From Legionella bononiensis (lineage in GTDB: Bacteria > Pseudomonadota > Gammaproteobacteria > Legionellales > Legionellaceae): 64,000 nt of DNA. Positions 9,525 to 18,642 of this stretch are shown piece by piece (the first letter of the stretch is position 1; each line of letters begins with the position of its first letter). Location of the stretch: contig NZ_JADOBG010000021.1 of NCBI RefSeq assembly GCF_016786215.1, positions 1 to 64,000 of the forward strand. The letters run 5' to 3'. The notes beneath the pieces were generated by a model. That model saw nothing but the letters and a program-made list of their open reading frames with translations. It made no database searches and was not told the DNA's origin. The position numbers and the translations under genes are program-made.

Positions 9525-10709
9525 ATGGTTTTCGGATTTTTAAACCTGTCCTTTTGGGGGTATGTTCTTGCAACTGTAGTTTTAACACAAATAACTATAG
9601 CGGCAGTAACAATTTATCTTCATCGCAATCAAACGCATAGAGCGTTGACATTGCATCCAATCATCAGTCATTTCTTTCGTTTCTGGTTGTGGTTAACAAC
9701 AGGTATGGTTACTGCTGATTGGGTTGCTATACATCGTAAACATCATGCTACAACGGATGTTGAGGGTGATCCTCATAGTCCTGTGGTATTAGGCATTAAG
9801 AAAGTGTTTTGGCAAGGAGCTGAACTGTATCGCGCCGCACGAAAGGACCGAGATATGGTTGCGAAATACTCACACGGTACCCCTGATGATTGGTTGGAGC
9901 GTAATGTTTATGCCCGTCATTCCGCTAAAGGTATTATGTTGATGTTGTTCATCGATTTATTTTTATTTGGCGCTCCTGGATTGACCATTTGGGCCATTCA
10001 AATGATTTGGATTCCATTGTTTGCTGCCGGAGTAATTAACGGTATTGGGCATCATTGGGGTTATAGAAATTTTGAATGTCTGGATGCAGCAACCAATATC
10101 ATCCCCTGGGGATTTTGGATAGGCGGTGAAGAATTGCATAATAATCACCATACCTTTGCGTCATCAGCCAAGTTTTCTGTTAAATGGTGGGAGTTTGATA
10201 TTGGCTGGATGTATATTCGCGTTCTTTCATTTTTTGGTTTGGCTAAAGTTAAGAAATTACCGCCAAAACTGGCTATGGATGAAGGTAAGCTGCAAGTGGA
10301 CATCGATACAGTTAAAGCGGTAATTTCCAATCGCTTCCAGGTCATGTCCAATTATTATAAAGCTGTAATCAGACCGATACTCAAGCAAGAAAAAAGTCAA
10401 AGTATCGAGACTAAAGAAGACAAAAAGCTGTTTCAACGTGCTGGGCGATTGTTACGTCGTGAAGACAAGTTACTATCAACCAAGGCTAAAACACGGTTGC
10501 AAACTCTTTTGGAAGCTCGTGAGCAATTACGTATTGTTTATAGTTACAAACAATCTTTACAGAATGTATGGATGAAAACTGCCACATCACAAAAAGAACT
10601 GATTGAAGCACTACAACAATGGTGCCGTCAGGCTGAAGAGTCTGGTCTTGAAGTATTGAGACAGTTTGCTCAACAGTTAAAGGGTTATGTTCCAGTTTAT
10701 GCTAAGTAG
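9525..10709 (+). CDS. Acyl-CoA (delta-9 type) fatty acid desaturase
   Basis: Membrane di-iron desaturase that introduces a cis double bond in fatty acyl chains. 394 aa. Three histidine boxes are visible: HRNQTH at 33-38, HRKHH at 70-74 and HNNHH at 205-209. Hydrophobic segments lie near 5-30, 45-62, 135-160 and 160-180. The last 100 residues or so are charged and helical and extend beyond the catalytic core, as in other bacterial members of the acyl-CoA desaturase group. It stands alone, with its own terminator downstream. Confidence 0.9.
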   Translation: MVFGFLNLSFWGYVLATVVLTQITIAAVTIYLHRNQTHRALTLHPIISHFFRFWLWLTTGMVTADWVAIHRKHHATTDVEGDPHSPVVLGIKKVFWQGAELYRAARKDRDMVAKYSHGTPDDWLERNVYARHSAKGIMLMLFIDLFLFGAPGLTIWAIQMIWIPLFAAGVINGIGHHWGYRNFECLDAATNIIPWGFWIGGEELHNNHHTFASSAKFSVKWWEFDIGWMYIRVLSFFGLAKVKKLPPKLAMDEGKLQVDIDTVKAVISNRFQVMSNYYKAVIRPILKQEKSQSIETKEDKKLFQRAGRLLRREDKLLSTKAKTRLQTLLEAREQLRIVYSYKQSLQNVWMKTATSQKELIEALQQWCRQAEESGLEVLRQFAQQLKGYVPVYAK

Positions 10710-10720
10710 TATTCAAATAA

Positions 10721-10746
10721 GAGTGTGGTTTTTATAAACCACACTC
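10721..10746. terminator. Terminator after the desaturase gene
   Basis: A perfect 11-bp stem (GAGTGTGGTTT / AAACCACACTC) with a TTAT loop, followed by AATTT, 12 bases after the stop. Confidence 0.8.
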
Positions 10747-10895
10747 AATTTCTCTTCAAAGCTTATCCTATTTATTAAGTCCAGAATTTACTATCTTAAA
10801 TTTAAACCGTATTAGCCTGTATTAATGAAGCGCTGAGGAGTCCTGGCATTTATTTAGCCAATTTACAGATCGCTATTGACTCGCACTGAGCAAAA

Positions 10896-10984
10896 TGACG
10901 TCATCCTCGTGAAGGTGGGGATCCATTTAACAAACGCAATCAGGTGCTAATTTGATACATGGATTCCCGCCTTTGCGGGAATGA
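10896..10984. repeat. REP-like palindromic repeat
   Basis: Imperfect inverted repeat: the left end is tgacgtcatcctcgtgaagg and continues; the right end is ggattcccgcctttgcgggaatgac. The right half is the common gtcattcccgcnnnggcggg motif seen in many proteobacteria. The remaining intergenic sequence between the desaturase terminator and 11168 shows nothing else I can name. Confidence 0.6.
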
Positions 10985-11168
10985 CATATTTCTTGCTCAC
11001 ACAGGACTGTAGTTAACCAGGTGAGTAATTAATTTTCAGGATTCCTCAGAATGAAGCATAATACAGGATCTAAGTGGCAATAAACTTCATTGTTTCCCCG
11101 TATTACGCTTTGCTAATACGGGCTACGAAAAGAGTCGCTCCTTATCTTAATAGCATTAAGCATCAATT

Positions 11169-11567
11169 TTAGTTATTACAAATAAAATCATTTGGAAAAA
11201 CTACAGATACACTGTTGTTGGAACCGTTCAAAAATACATTACCTGCCTTTAACATGCATTGACCAATTTGTTGACTATTTTTTGCTATCATATTTGGTAG
11301 GTTAGAGAACTGGGTGGCACTTATTGTATAAGGCATAGGTGAACAGGTTAATTTTCCTATGGTTTTAGGCGAACTTCCACCTTGCAGAATAATTGATTTA
11401 CTAAGGCCGTTGTCATTAGTGACATTAAAAGCAACACTTTGATCGGGTTGAATTGGGGGGCTGGATACTGCAACCTGGATTTCGCAAGAATCATCATTTG
11501 CATGGGCATAGTGTGGTACGGTCAATGCAACCAGTGAAAGAGTTGTAGCCAGTAATTTATTTATCAT
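11169..11567 (-). CDS. Small secreted protein of unknown function
   Basis: 132 aa with a clear Sec signal (MINKLLATTLSLVALTVPHYAHA, probable cleavage before NDD). The mature part has four Cys (in SCEIQV, LTCSPM, QCMLKA and FICNN), likely forming two disulfides in the periplasm, and is rich in Asn, Ser and Val. The first half could be a beta-sandwich, but no family is recognised. GAGGGAAC precedes the ATG. Confidence 0.75.
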   Translation of the reverse strand: MINKLLATTLSLVALTVPHYAHANDDSCEIQVAVSSPPIQPDQSVAFNVTNDNGLSKSIILQGGSSPKTIGKLTCSPMPYTISATQFSNLPNMIAKNSQQIGQCMLKAGNVFLNGSNNSVSVVFPNDFICNN

Positions 11568-11629
11568 AGTTCCCTCATTAAGTGAAAATCATGTTTCAAT
11601 ACATGTAACTGATCAACAAGTCTGGAATA

Positions 11630-11723
11630 CATCATCTCGAATGGAGAGCGAGAGTCCCTGAAACTGGCATGTTGCCTGCATTTGAAAATCCTTCACTGCG
11701 TTCAGGATGATGAAATTCTCGAG
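11630..11723. repeat. Degenerate palindromic repeat
   Basis: catcatctcgaatggagagcg on the left, and a right end whose reverse complement contains catcatcctgaacgcagtga. The two halves are only partly complementary, so this is a decayed example of a common REP-like motif. No gene is visible between 11568 and 12068 apart from this and the next repeat. Confidence 0.3.
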
Positions 11724-11952
11724 GTTGTTGAGAAGCTACCAAATCATAGAGTAACTGCTTGAAAGAAATAGATTTCAAAGCCTTGACAGGGTACATTTAA
11801 TCAAATTTTAATGCAAGATGATCAGGGACTATAAAGGCTGCGCCTCATTATGAGGCTTAACTTTAGTGATTAATGGAACTTTAAAATGATGAATCAAGCA
11901 CGGATATTTATAAATAGAGTGATTCTTGGGTGTGTTGATAATTCCGAATTCG

Positions 11953-12055
11953 ACGTACCGCGAGTTGTTCGTGGGATCCATTTCGATCTTGATGAATATA
12001 TTATGTTCGTTAATCATTCTGAATCTGTGGATTCCGCGAACAAGTCGCAGGACGT
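11953..12055. repeat. Palindromic repeat just upstream of the NlpC/P60-like gene
   Basis: The left end cgtaccgcgagttgttcgtg and the reverse complement of the right end, cgtcctgcgacttgttcgcg, match at most positions and continue into ggatccat/ggaatcca. The element lies inside an apparent N-terminal extension of the next reading frame, which argues against translation of that extension. Confidence 0.6.
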
Positions 12056-12068
12056 TGGGTATAATTTG

Positions 12069-13133
12069 ATGAAATGGCAACACATCCTAATATCAGTAGG
12101 TATTTTATTCTGTTCTGTTTCGCTACATTCTGCCGTGATAACCACTTCCTGTATGAATAACACAGCAAACTTTGATTTCGAACTACAGCAACCATTTCAT
12201 TCAAATCGAATGGTCAAAGGCTGGGGGCCGAAACCGAATACCCTGCAATTAAGTTCAGAACTGCTCAACTGCATTGTTCCAGCTAACTTAGGTTGGCAAA
12301 GGCAACGTATTCTTGCCGCAGCGGATTATTGGATTAAACGCAAATTAAATTATTGCCATCATTATGTGCCGGATTATCAAACTCCTGTAAGAGAACGAAA
12401 TGCCAAAAAACATAAAGGTGGATATTGCAGTGTTGCCAAAAATATTATGCCCGGTTCAACCCATTATCAGCAGCAGATCAGATGGAATTATACGGGAATC
12501 GGTTCTGAAACGCTGGGCAATTGGGTGAATAACACCATGTGGTATGGTATGGATTGCAGTAATTACACTGCTTTTTTGTATAATTTTGCTTTGGGATTAA
12601 GATTCAGCAGTAATATAAAATATCAGGCAGGACAACGTTCGGATAAGTCACAAATTAATTTATCTCCCAATCAACAATCAGGCACCCATGTTCTGGATAA
12701 TCCAAAGGCAGCAGGAAAATTGGTTTGTAGAGACAATACGCTGGAGGTCAATCACTCCTGTGCAGGGCATGGTGGGTACTTATCGGTAATTGATCAATAC
12801 GGAGCGAAGCATCCAGGCAGTATTCGTGCTTCGGATTTGGCGGCTTTACATCCTGGAGATTTATTGTTTATTTCCACTCCCCGAGCTGACGCTATAAACC
12901 CATCAGCCGTTGTACATGTCGTGATGTGGACAGGCCAACAAATTAATGACGATGCAAAGGGCATTCATCCAGATCAGATTGCGCCTAACGGATTCTGTTC
13001 TCAAATGGAATGGATGCCTCATTTGGGCGATTGGATCATCACGGACAGTCATTATCAAGGACCAGACTATCGAATCGTTACCCCTTGTTATTATTTAAAT
13101 AATTTATGGGGTGTCAGACGGATAATTTATTAA
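12069..13133 (+). CDS. Secreted NlpC/P60-like cysteine hydrolase
   Basis: 354 aa with a Sec signal (MKWQHILISVGILFCSVSLHS). The segment MDCSNYTAFLYNFALG carries a candidate catalytic Cys at the start of a helix, and VVHVVMWTGQ a candidate His on a strand. DWIITDSHYQG may give the third polar residue. This Cys-then-His order and spacing resembles NlpC/P60 and related CHAP-like hydrolases that cut peptidoglycan peptides or amide bonds. Several other Cys suggest disulfides. The start is set at MKWQ because upstream codons translate a palindromic repeat and lack a signal sequence. The exact subfamily is uncertain. Confidence 0.75.
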   Translation: MKWQHILISVGILFCSVSLHSAVITTSCMNNTANFDFELQQPFHSNRMVKGWGPKPNTLQLSSELLNCIVPANLGWQRQRILAAADYWIKRKLNYCHHYVPDYQTPVRERNAKKHKGGYCSVAKNIMPGSTHYQQQIRWNYTGIGSETLGNWVNNTMWYGMDCSNYTAFLYNFALGLRFSSNIKYQAGQRSDKSQINLSPNQQSGTHVLDNPKAAGKLVCRDNTLEVNHSCAGHGGYLSVIDQYGAKHPGSIRASDLAALHPGDLLFISTPRADAINPSAVVHVVMWTGQQINDDAKGIHPDQIAPNGFCSQMEWMPHLGDWIITDSHYQGPDYRIVTPCYYLNNLWGVRRIIY

Positions 13134-13363
13134 ACCCGAATGTTTAATCCTTATTTACACAAATCATGTATGCATCAAGAGCATTGGTTTATTTGAACCT
13201 CGATTTTAAATTGATTAAATACAGTTTGAAGTACTTCACCTGTGCTCTTCAAGTAATCTGCCTTGATACTGGAGTCATTTTGGATAGACACTTAAGCTAC
13301 CGTTTACGCAATTGTTTGAAAATGTTATTATGTGCGCTCTTATTGGTCAGTCGAGCTGTTTAA

Positions 13364-13675
13364 ATGAAACTTGAAGAACTTTTTATGCGTGATCTTGAAG
13401 AGCAAAAGGTGAGCGCTGTACGTGATATTGAACGAAGAATTTCATTTAGTGTTGGAATATCAATGTTTGGATTTTTTGCAACTGCCGAGTCCAGAGCCGA
13501 AGTTCCTAAAATCAGGAAGAAAGGTCAGGCTGACTTAACCCAAATTAATACACTTTATGAAAAGGAACGGACAATCAAAACATCCTGGTTGAATAACCAT
13601 ACGGCTGTTCTGAGTGAATTAAAACAGAAGTTTCCTGAACTTCCGGAACAGGAAAGCATGGTGCCCCAGTTATAA
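13364..13675 (+). CDS. Hypothetical protein, 103 aa
   Basis: A short charged protein with a helical N-terminus (MKLEELFMRDLEEQKVSAVRDIERR), a small hydrophobic stretch (FSVGISMFGFFA) and a helical C-terminus. Family not recognised and no strong ribosome site. Coding status is plausible but not proven. Confidence 0.45.
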   Translation: MKLEELFMRDLEEQKVSAVRDIERRISFSVGISMFGFFATAESRAEVPKIRKKGQADLTQINTLYEKERTIKTSWLNNHTAVLSELKQKFPELPEQESMVPQL

Positions 13676-13710
13676 GAGGAAATTTATAAAAAGCTAATGA
13701 CTATTTATGA

Positions 13711-14391
13711 TCACCAGGGAATCACGCCGCCATCAAAACGATGCAGTTTATCGGCGTGGCTCCTGGATAGTTCTTTTTCAGCTTGATTGAGCATTCCTGT
13801 AACACTGGTTTGAACATCAATTAACGCGTCAGGCCCACCTAAATTCGTTTTTACCCAACCTGGATGAATGAGCATTACATGAACACCTTTATCTTGTACA
13901 TCTATAGCAAAGCTGCGCATGGCACAATTGAGAGCCGCCTTGCTGGTACGATAAGCATAAGATCTGCCTTGATCATTTTCTGCGATACTTCCCATTCGAG
14001 AGCTGATGACTAAAATATTTTTATCTTGACTGGCCTGAATATTCGGCAGTAGGGCATCACTTATTTTAACCACACTAATGCAATTGACGTTTAAAACATC
14101 GATAAAATTGGTTCTGCTGATATTGCCTGTGGTGACACCTTGCTCCCCGGTTATCCCCGCGTTATTTACCAGCAAATCAATGGGGCTGTTCTTGAGTGTT
14201 TGCTGCAAAGACGCTATGTCATTATCCTGAGTGACATCCAGTTGAATGATCTCATCAGCATATTGCTTCAGTTCATTCGCTTTTGCAGGATTTCGACAGC
14301 AGCCAATAACATAATAGCCTTTTTCTTTTAGTTGACGAGCGATTTCAAGACCAATACCTCGATTAGCTCCTGTAATCAATGCGGTTTTCAT
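13711..14391 (-). CDS. Short-chain dehydrogenase/reductase
   Basis: 226 aa Rossmann oxidoreductase. TGANRGIG near the N-terminus binds NAD(P), LVNNAGI follows, and the catalytic Tyr-Lys pair is in SYAYRTSKAAL. The C-terminal HPGWVKTNLGG matches the C-factor/CsgA-like classical SDRs. Substrate unknown. The start at MKTALITG is preferred to an ATG four codons upstream because GGAG lies six bases before it. Confidence 0.88.
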   Translation of the reverse strand: MKTALITGANRGIGLEIARQLKEKGYYVIGCCRNPAKANELKQYADEIIQLDVTQDNDIASLQQTLKNSPIDLLVNNAGITGEQGVTTGNISRTNFIDVLNVNCISVVKISDALLPNIQASQDKNILVISSRMGSIAENDQGRSYAYRTSKAALNCAMRSFAIDVQDKGVHVMLIHPGWVKTNLGGPDALIDVQTSVTGMLNQAEKELSRSHADKLHRFDGGVIPW

Positions 14392-14675
14392 AAGAGTCTC
14401 CATTCTATTTGACGTATTCCTGTAAAACCAGAAGAGTCTGTTTTGCCATGTCTTTTATTTTGAACAACCACCAAGGATTTCAATTGATGAATTATTGATG
14501 TTCAAAATATTGGTATAATTCATTTAAATCCTGAGTAGAATAATAGACTAATAATTCTCTGTACATGATTAAAAGTCTGGTATGTCCTTGAGTGCGGGCA
14601 ATCAATTATCTAAAGGAGCAAATGTTCAAATCAAACCACTGAAGATGATTGTCTTCAATTAAGTTTCTTGTCGTG

Positions 14676-16034
14676 TTATCCGAAAACCGGTTGTGGTACT
14701 GGCTGTTGTATCGCTTCAGTTAAATCCAAGATGCTTTTAGATAATCCAGACCGGGTTGAACCATAAGCGAAGAATCCTGCACCTGTGAGAGCGCTGGCAA
14801 CACCCACCGCAGCAATACTGATACCCAGCGGTGCAGCAATACCCAAGCTACTGACACAAAGTGCAATCCCTGCGGCAGATGCGATTGCAGTTCCTAAACT
14901 CATCATCAGGATTCCCGCTGTTTTCCATAATTCAGAAGGATGCCCTTTTGCGCCATATCCCGTAGCGATAAGCTCATCTACATCCGATTGTTTTGGTTGG
15001 GTATTTTGAGTAGGTAATGCGTTGTGAATGACAACTATCGTGTGAAGGAACTTTCGTGGATCAGACTGAATCTCCCTGGAATTTCTTAAGCTGCATAGTT
15101 GTTTATAAACAGATAAGGCCTGATTATGTAGGGATAATGCAGCACTCTCATCATCACCAATTTTTATACTGTTAATTTTCGTTTTTAGGTCCTGCAATTT
15201 AAGAGTACAAATCTGGAATAGACTCTCATTCAATTCCTTCTGGGTGCCCACTTTGAGTCCGTTACGAATTGAGTCAACCGGTATGCCGCTGTCTATTAAA
15301 GCCTGGCAATTGGCTGGTGTGTTCAGTCTCTTTTCATACAATTTTTGCATGTAAATGAAGAGTACATCTTCACGACAGGCACTTCGCATCATAAGACTAA
15401 AATCTGCTTGTCTTAACCAATGGCAAGCGGAGAGCCAATTATTCAGCGTTTCCGCGCAGCTTCGCTCATGAATATCTGGACCGTTTACTGACTCTGTATG
15501 CCCATTTTCATTGAGTTCCAACATAAGGGTACTTGTTTTCAGTCGCAGAGGAGCATTAATGACTTTCTCAACTAAATCCTGGATGTTTGTTTTTGAAAGA
15601 AGACGTCTTCTATACATATCAATGAAACATTGAGCTACGAATTCAATATCCCTTTGATCCAGATTTGCCGTGGTGATTCGGCAAATTCCATTAAAAGTAT
15701 CTTGATTCAATACAGAAGGATTTGCTGAGGCTAATCTATCGATGGCTAATTGAAAGGCAATGGGTCTCCAGGATTCTTCTTGACCGTTATAATTGCCCGT
15801 GAAAAAAAGTGCATCCTGAGCTACTCTCATAAGCGCTTCAAGATTTTTCAGATAGCCTGGTTTTAATAACGACGGACGGGCATGCATTAAGCGTTCACAA
15901 ACAGCGCGAATTGGGTTGACTACGCGTTCGTCATCTTTTATCTCAGCAGGTAGTTCATACTGAATGTGATGTGTTTGTAAAAATTGAGATAATTGTTGTC
16001 GCGCGCTCACCAACTGCTCCAAAAATAAATTCAA
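14676..16034 (-). CDS. Legionella-type hypothetical protein with C-terminal membrane hairpin (candidate effector)
   Basis: 452 aa. Residues 1-360 are soluble and helix-rich with no family I recognise. Near the C-terminus is a long Gly/Ala-rich hydrophobic block (about 375-432, MMSLGTAIASAAGIALCVSS and onwards) that could form a two-helix membrane hairpin, followed by a short tail ending QPVPQPVFG. No signal peptide. This layout occurs in Legionella Dot/Icm substrates, so an effector is a reasonable guess, unproven. It stands alone, opposite to its neighbours. Confidence 0.75.
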   Translation of the reverse strand: MNLFLEQLVSARQQLSQFLQTHHIQYELPAEIKDDERVVNPIRAVCERLMHARPSLLKPGYLKNLEALMRVAQDALFFTGNYNGQEESWRPIAFQLAIDRLASANPSVLNQDTFNGICRITTANLDQRDIEFVAQCFIDMYRRRLLSKTNIQDLVEKVINAPLRLKTSTLMLELNENGHTESVNGPDIHERSCAETLNNWLSACHWLRQADFSLMMRSACREDVLFIYMQKLYEKRLNTPANCQALIDSGIPVDSIRNGLKVGTQKELNESLFQICTLKLQDLKTKINSIKIGDDESAALSLHNQALSVYKQLCSLRNSREIQSDPRKFLHTIVVIHNALPTQNTQPKQSDVDELIATGYGAKGHPSELWKTAGILMMSLGTAIASAAGIALCVSSLGIAAPLGISIAAVGVASALTGAGFFAYGSTRSGLSKSILDLTEAIQQPVPQPVFG

Positions 16035-16165
16035 TGTGGATTATAACAACTAATTTGTTTAAATAAAGAGCACATGAGGTTATTTAATGTATTATTTATG
16101 GTGTAAAAGAACAATGGAATTTATTATATCGTATTGGTCGCAATAATTTTTAAAAAGGTGCTTGC

Positions 16166-17269
16166 ATGATTATTAAGGAAATTCATATTGCGCAGTTGAC
16201 CATACCATTGATTCGCCCATTTATTACGGCAGTAAGACGCACAGATTGTGTTGATGATGTGGTGGTAATGATTAAAACCGATCGTGGCAATATAGGCTAT
16301 GGTTCAGCAGCATCAACACCGGCGATTACTGGTGATAGTACAGCATCTATTGTGACCGCAATTAAGGATATTCTGGGACCACAATTAATTGGACGAAGCA
16401 TTTCAGAGTTGAATTTATTATTGCAGATGAATAACCAGAACCTGGCAGGTAATTCCTCAGCAAAAGCGGCTATGGATATAGCTCTTCATGATTTATTTGC
16501 CCAAAATTGTGGTTTGCCACTGTATAAGTTATTGGGCGGTAATAGCAACAGCATTAATTCGTGTATTACCCTAAGCGTTAAGGGTGTTAATGAGATGGTA
16601 AGTGATGCAATTGATTGGGTTAAACAAGGACATCGCACTATAAAAATCAAATTGGGATTAAATCCGGCTGACGACATACAACGGGTTAGCGCAATTCGTA
16701 AGGCGGTAGGTGATGGCATTACGTTGCTTGTTGATGCGAATCAAGGATGGTCTTATGACGATGCGCTTGAAATGATTGATTCATTCAAACACCATCAGTT
16801 GAATATTTCTTTAGTGGAGCAACCGGTTGATGCTTGCGACATAGCTCATTTAAAGGCTATTAGTGACCGGGTAGATTGCTCCATTATTGCTGATGAAGCG
16901 TGCTTTTCACCCGAAGATACATTGAATCTAGCAAAAATTGATGCCTGCGATGGAGTCAATATCAAGTTAATGAAATCAGGTGGCATAGAAAACGCTCAAG
17001 CAATTTATAACATCGCTAAAGCAGCAGGGATGGACATAATGGTTGGCTGTATGCTGGAGTCACCTATCGGAGTTGCTGCTGTAGCCAGTTTTGCTTTAAG
17101 TAAACCGGATATCTTTTATGCTGACCTCGATCCCATTTATTTGATTCGCGACAATTATATTCTTGGCGGCGCACAATGCCTTGGCACGCAAATTATTCTT
17201 TCAGACAAGCCGGGTTTGGGTATTGAAGGGATCTCGCAGGGATTAAATCGGATTGGAGAGATCCACTAA
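16166..17269 (+). CDS. L-Ala-D/L-Glu (dipeptide) epimerase
   Basis: Enolase-superfamily enzyme of the muconate-lactonizing subgroup, 367 aa. The KxK acid/base motif is Lys160-Ile-Lys162 in TIKIKLG. Metal ligands are expected in LVDANQGW, LVEQP and IADEAC, the second lysine in NIKLMKSGG, and the DLDP motif near 318 is that of dipeptide epimerases. The likely role is recycling of murein-derived L-Ala-D-Glu or use of other dipeptides; specificity cannot be read from sequence. Its stop overlaps the permease start (TAATG). Confidence 0.85.
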   Translation: MIIKEIHIAQLTIPLIRPFITAVRRTDCVDDVVVMIKTDRGNIGYGSAASTPAITGDSTASIVTAIKDILGPQLIGRSISELNLLLQMNNQNLAGNSSAKAAMDIALHDLFAQNCGLPLYKLLGGNSNSINSCITLSVKGVNEMVSDAIDWVKQGHRTIKIKLGLNPADDIQRVSAIRKAVGDGITLLVDANQGWSYDDALEMIDSFKHHQLNISLVEQPVDACDIAHLKAISDRVDCSIIADEACFSPEDTLNLAKIDACDGVNIKLMKSGGIENAQAIYNIAKAAGMDIMVGCMLESPIGVAAVASFALSKPDIFYADLDPIYLIRDNYILGGAQCLGTQIILSDKPGLGIEGISQGLNRIGEIH

Positions 17270-18555
17270 TGTCATATTACATTCAGTTAGCCAGTTTATC
17301 GATTATTATTCTTTATGCCGTGATGTTATTTCGCAATGTAGATCCTCTGGTGGCTACGGCACTTTGCGTAGGATTAGGTTTTTTGTGGAATCTGAGCAGT
17401 CCTATTGCCATAGGCAATACCATGGCCGGTGCTTTAGGCTCATTTATGGCTTTAGTCGGTTTTATCATCATGCTGGGTCGAGGGTTAGGAGAGGTACTAA
17501 CGCACACACAGGTCAGCCATACTTTAGTCCATCAAATTGTTTATGGTATCGGGATTAATACGCAACGACGCGCAAAAACAGGTATTGTGCTCTCTTCTTT
17601 TATCATTGTGGCTTTACTTGGAACATTGGCTGGAGGTTTAGCCATTCTTGCTCCCAGTTTGCGCCCTGTTGCTGGTTCCGTTGGATTATCACGTCCAAGC
17701 CTGGCTGTATTAATGCAGGCTTCTGCTGAAGAAGCTTTAATCCTGGGGCCTTTTGCCCCTCCGGTGGTTACTTTATTGGGTGTTACTGGCCTTAGTTATG
17801 GGACTGTGTTTCTTTATGCTGCACTTCCGGTGGCTTTGGTTACTTTAATTACTACCTGGATGATGGCTTCACGATTACAAAGACAGTATGCTCATGAACT
17901 TTGCGAAAATGAAGACAGCTCTGAACCCTTTATTCCCAATAAGCAGCAAAAGCGTACAACCTTGATTTTTTTGTTCGCTTTTTTGGCGTGTGTGGTCTAT
18001 GGTTTATTCGCTCAGGCAAAAACCTCCTATGTTATTTTTGTTATGTTATTTTTAGCGTTTATTACTGGATTAATGAATCAACTAAGTATAAAACAGGTAT
18101 TTAGTTTGTTATTTACAGGGATGCAAAAAAGTCTGCACCTGTTTTTTTTATTTATATTATTTGATCCTTTTATGTCGTTGATTCATCAGGCAGGAGGTTT
18201 TGATGCTCTAACCCAATTATTAACGCCTTTAATCCAGTTGGGTGGCAAACCTGTATTGTCCATGTTAATAGGGTTCACTGGTGCTTTTGGCATGCCCGGA
18301 GCCGCTGAAGCAACAATCAAAATGTTGCATCAGCTCTTTTCTCCTTCGGTTATTTTGATGCAGTTGCCTATGATCTCGTTTGCGTTATGTATGTTATTTG
18401 CCACCCGTGTGACAAATTATGCATATCCAGGAGCTAATATGTTTGCTGCAATGGGCTTTGCAGGTAGTGAAAACGTCAAAGCAATGATCCAAAATGGACT
18501 TACCGTGACTGCAGTGCAGGTTTTATTTTTAATTGTATATAGTTTATTCATTTGA
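17269..18555 (+). CDS. Ion-transporter superfamily permease
   Basis: 428 aa polytopic membrane protein with about 11-12 hydrophobic segments in two halves, split by a charged loop near 210-228 (ENEDSSEPFIPNKQQKR). The general look (GALGSFMALVGFIIMLGRG, GLAILAPSLRPVA, AFGMPGAAEATIKM) is that of GntP/NhaC/DcuC-like carriers. One-base overlap with the epimerase gene suggests it imports a dipeptide or amino acid substrate of that enzyme. Substrate unproven. Confidence 0.75.
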   Translation: MSYYIQLASLSIIILYAVMLFRNVDPLVATALCVGLGFLWNLSSPIAIGNTMAGALGSFMALVGFIIMLGRGLGEVLTHTQVSHTLVHQIVYGIGINTQRRAKTGIVLSSFIIVALLGTLAGGLAILAPSLRPVAGSVGLSRPSLAVLMQASAEEALILGPFAPPVVTLLGVTGLSYGTVFLYAALPVALVTLITTWMMASRLQRQYAHELCENEDSSEPFIPNKQQKRTTLIFLFAFLACVVYGLFAQAKTSYVIFVMLFLAFITGLMNQLSIKQVFSLLFTGMQKSLHLFFLFILFDPFMSLIHQAGGFDALTQLLTPLIQLGGKPVLSMLIGFTGAFGMPGAAEATIKMLHQLFSPSVILMQLPMISFALCMLFATRVTNYAYPGANMFAAMGFAGSENVKAMIQNGLTVTAVQVLFLIVYSLFI

Positions 18556-18642
18556 ATAAACTGAGGGATAAGCCATTGACAAGTGGCGCAATTTACTTTG
18601 TAGTAATGTCATTCAGTAGTCATTTCAAAACAGGGAGTTGTT

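Noticed and set aside
13166..13363. 65-aa frame before the 103-aa gene
   Set aside because: Hydrophobic/random composition, no ribosome site, abuts the next start without coupling features.
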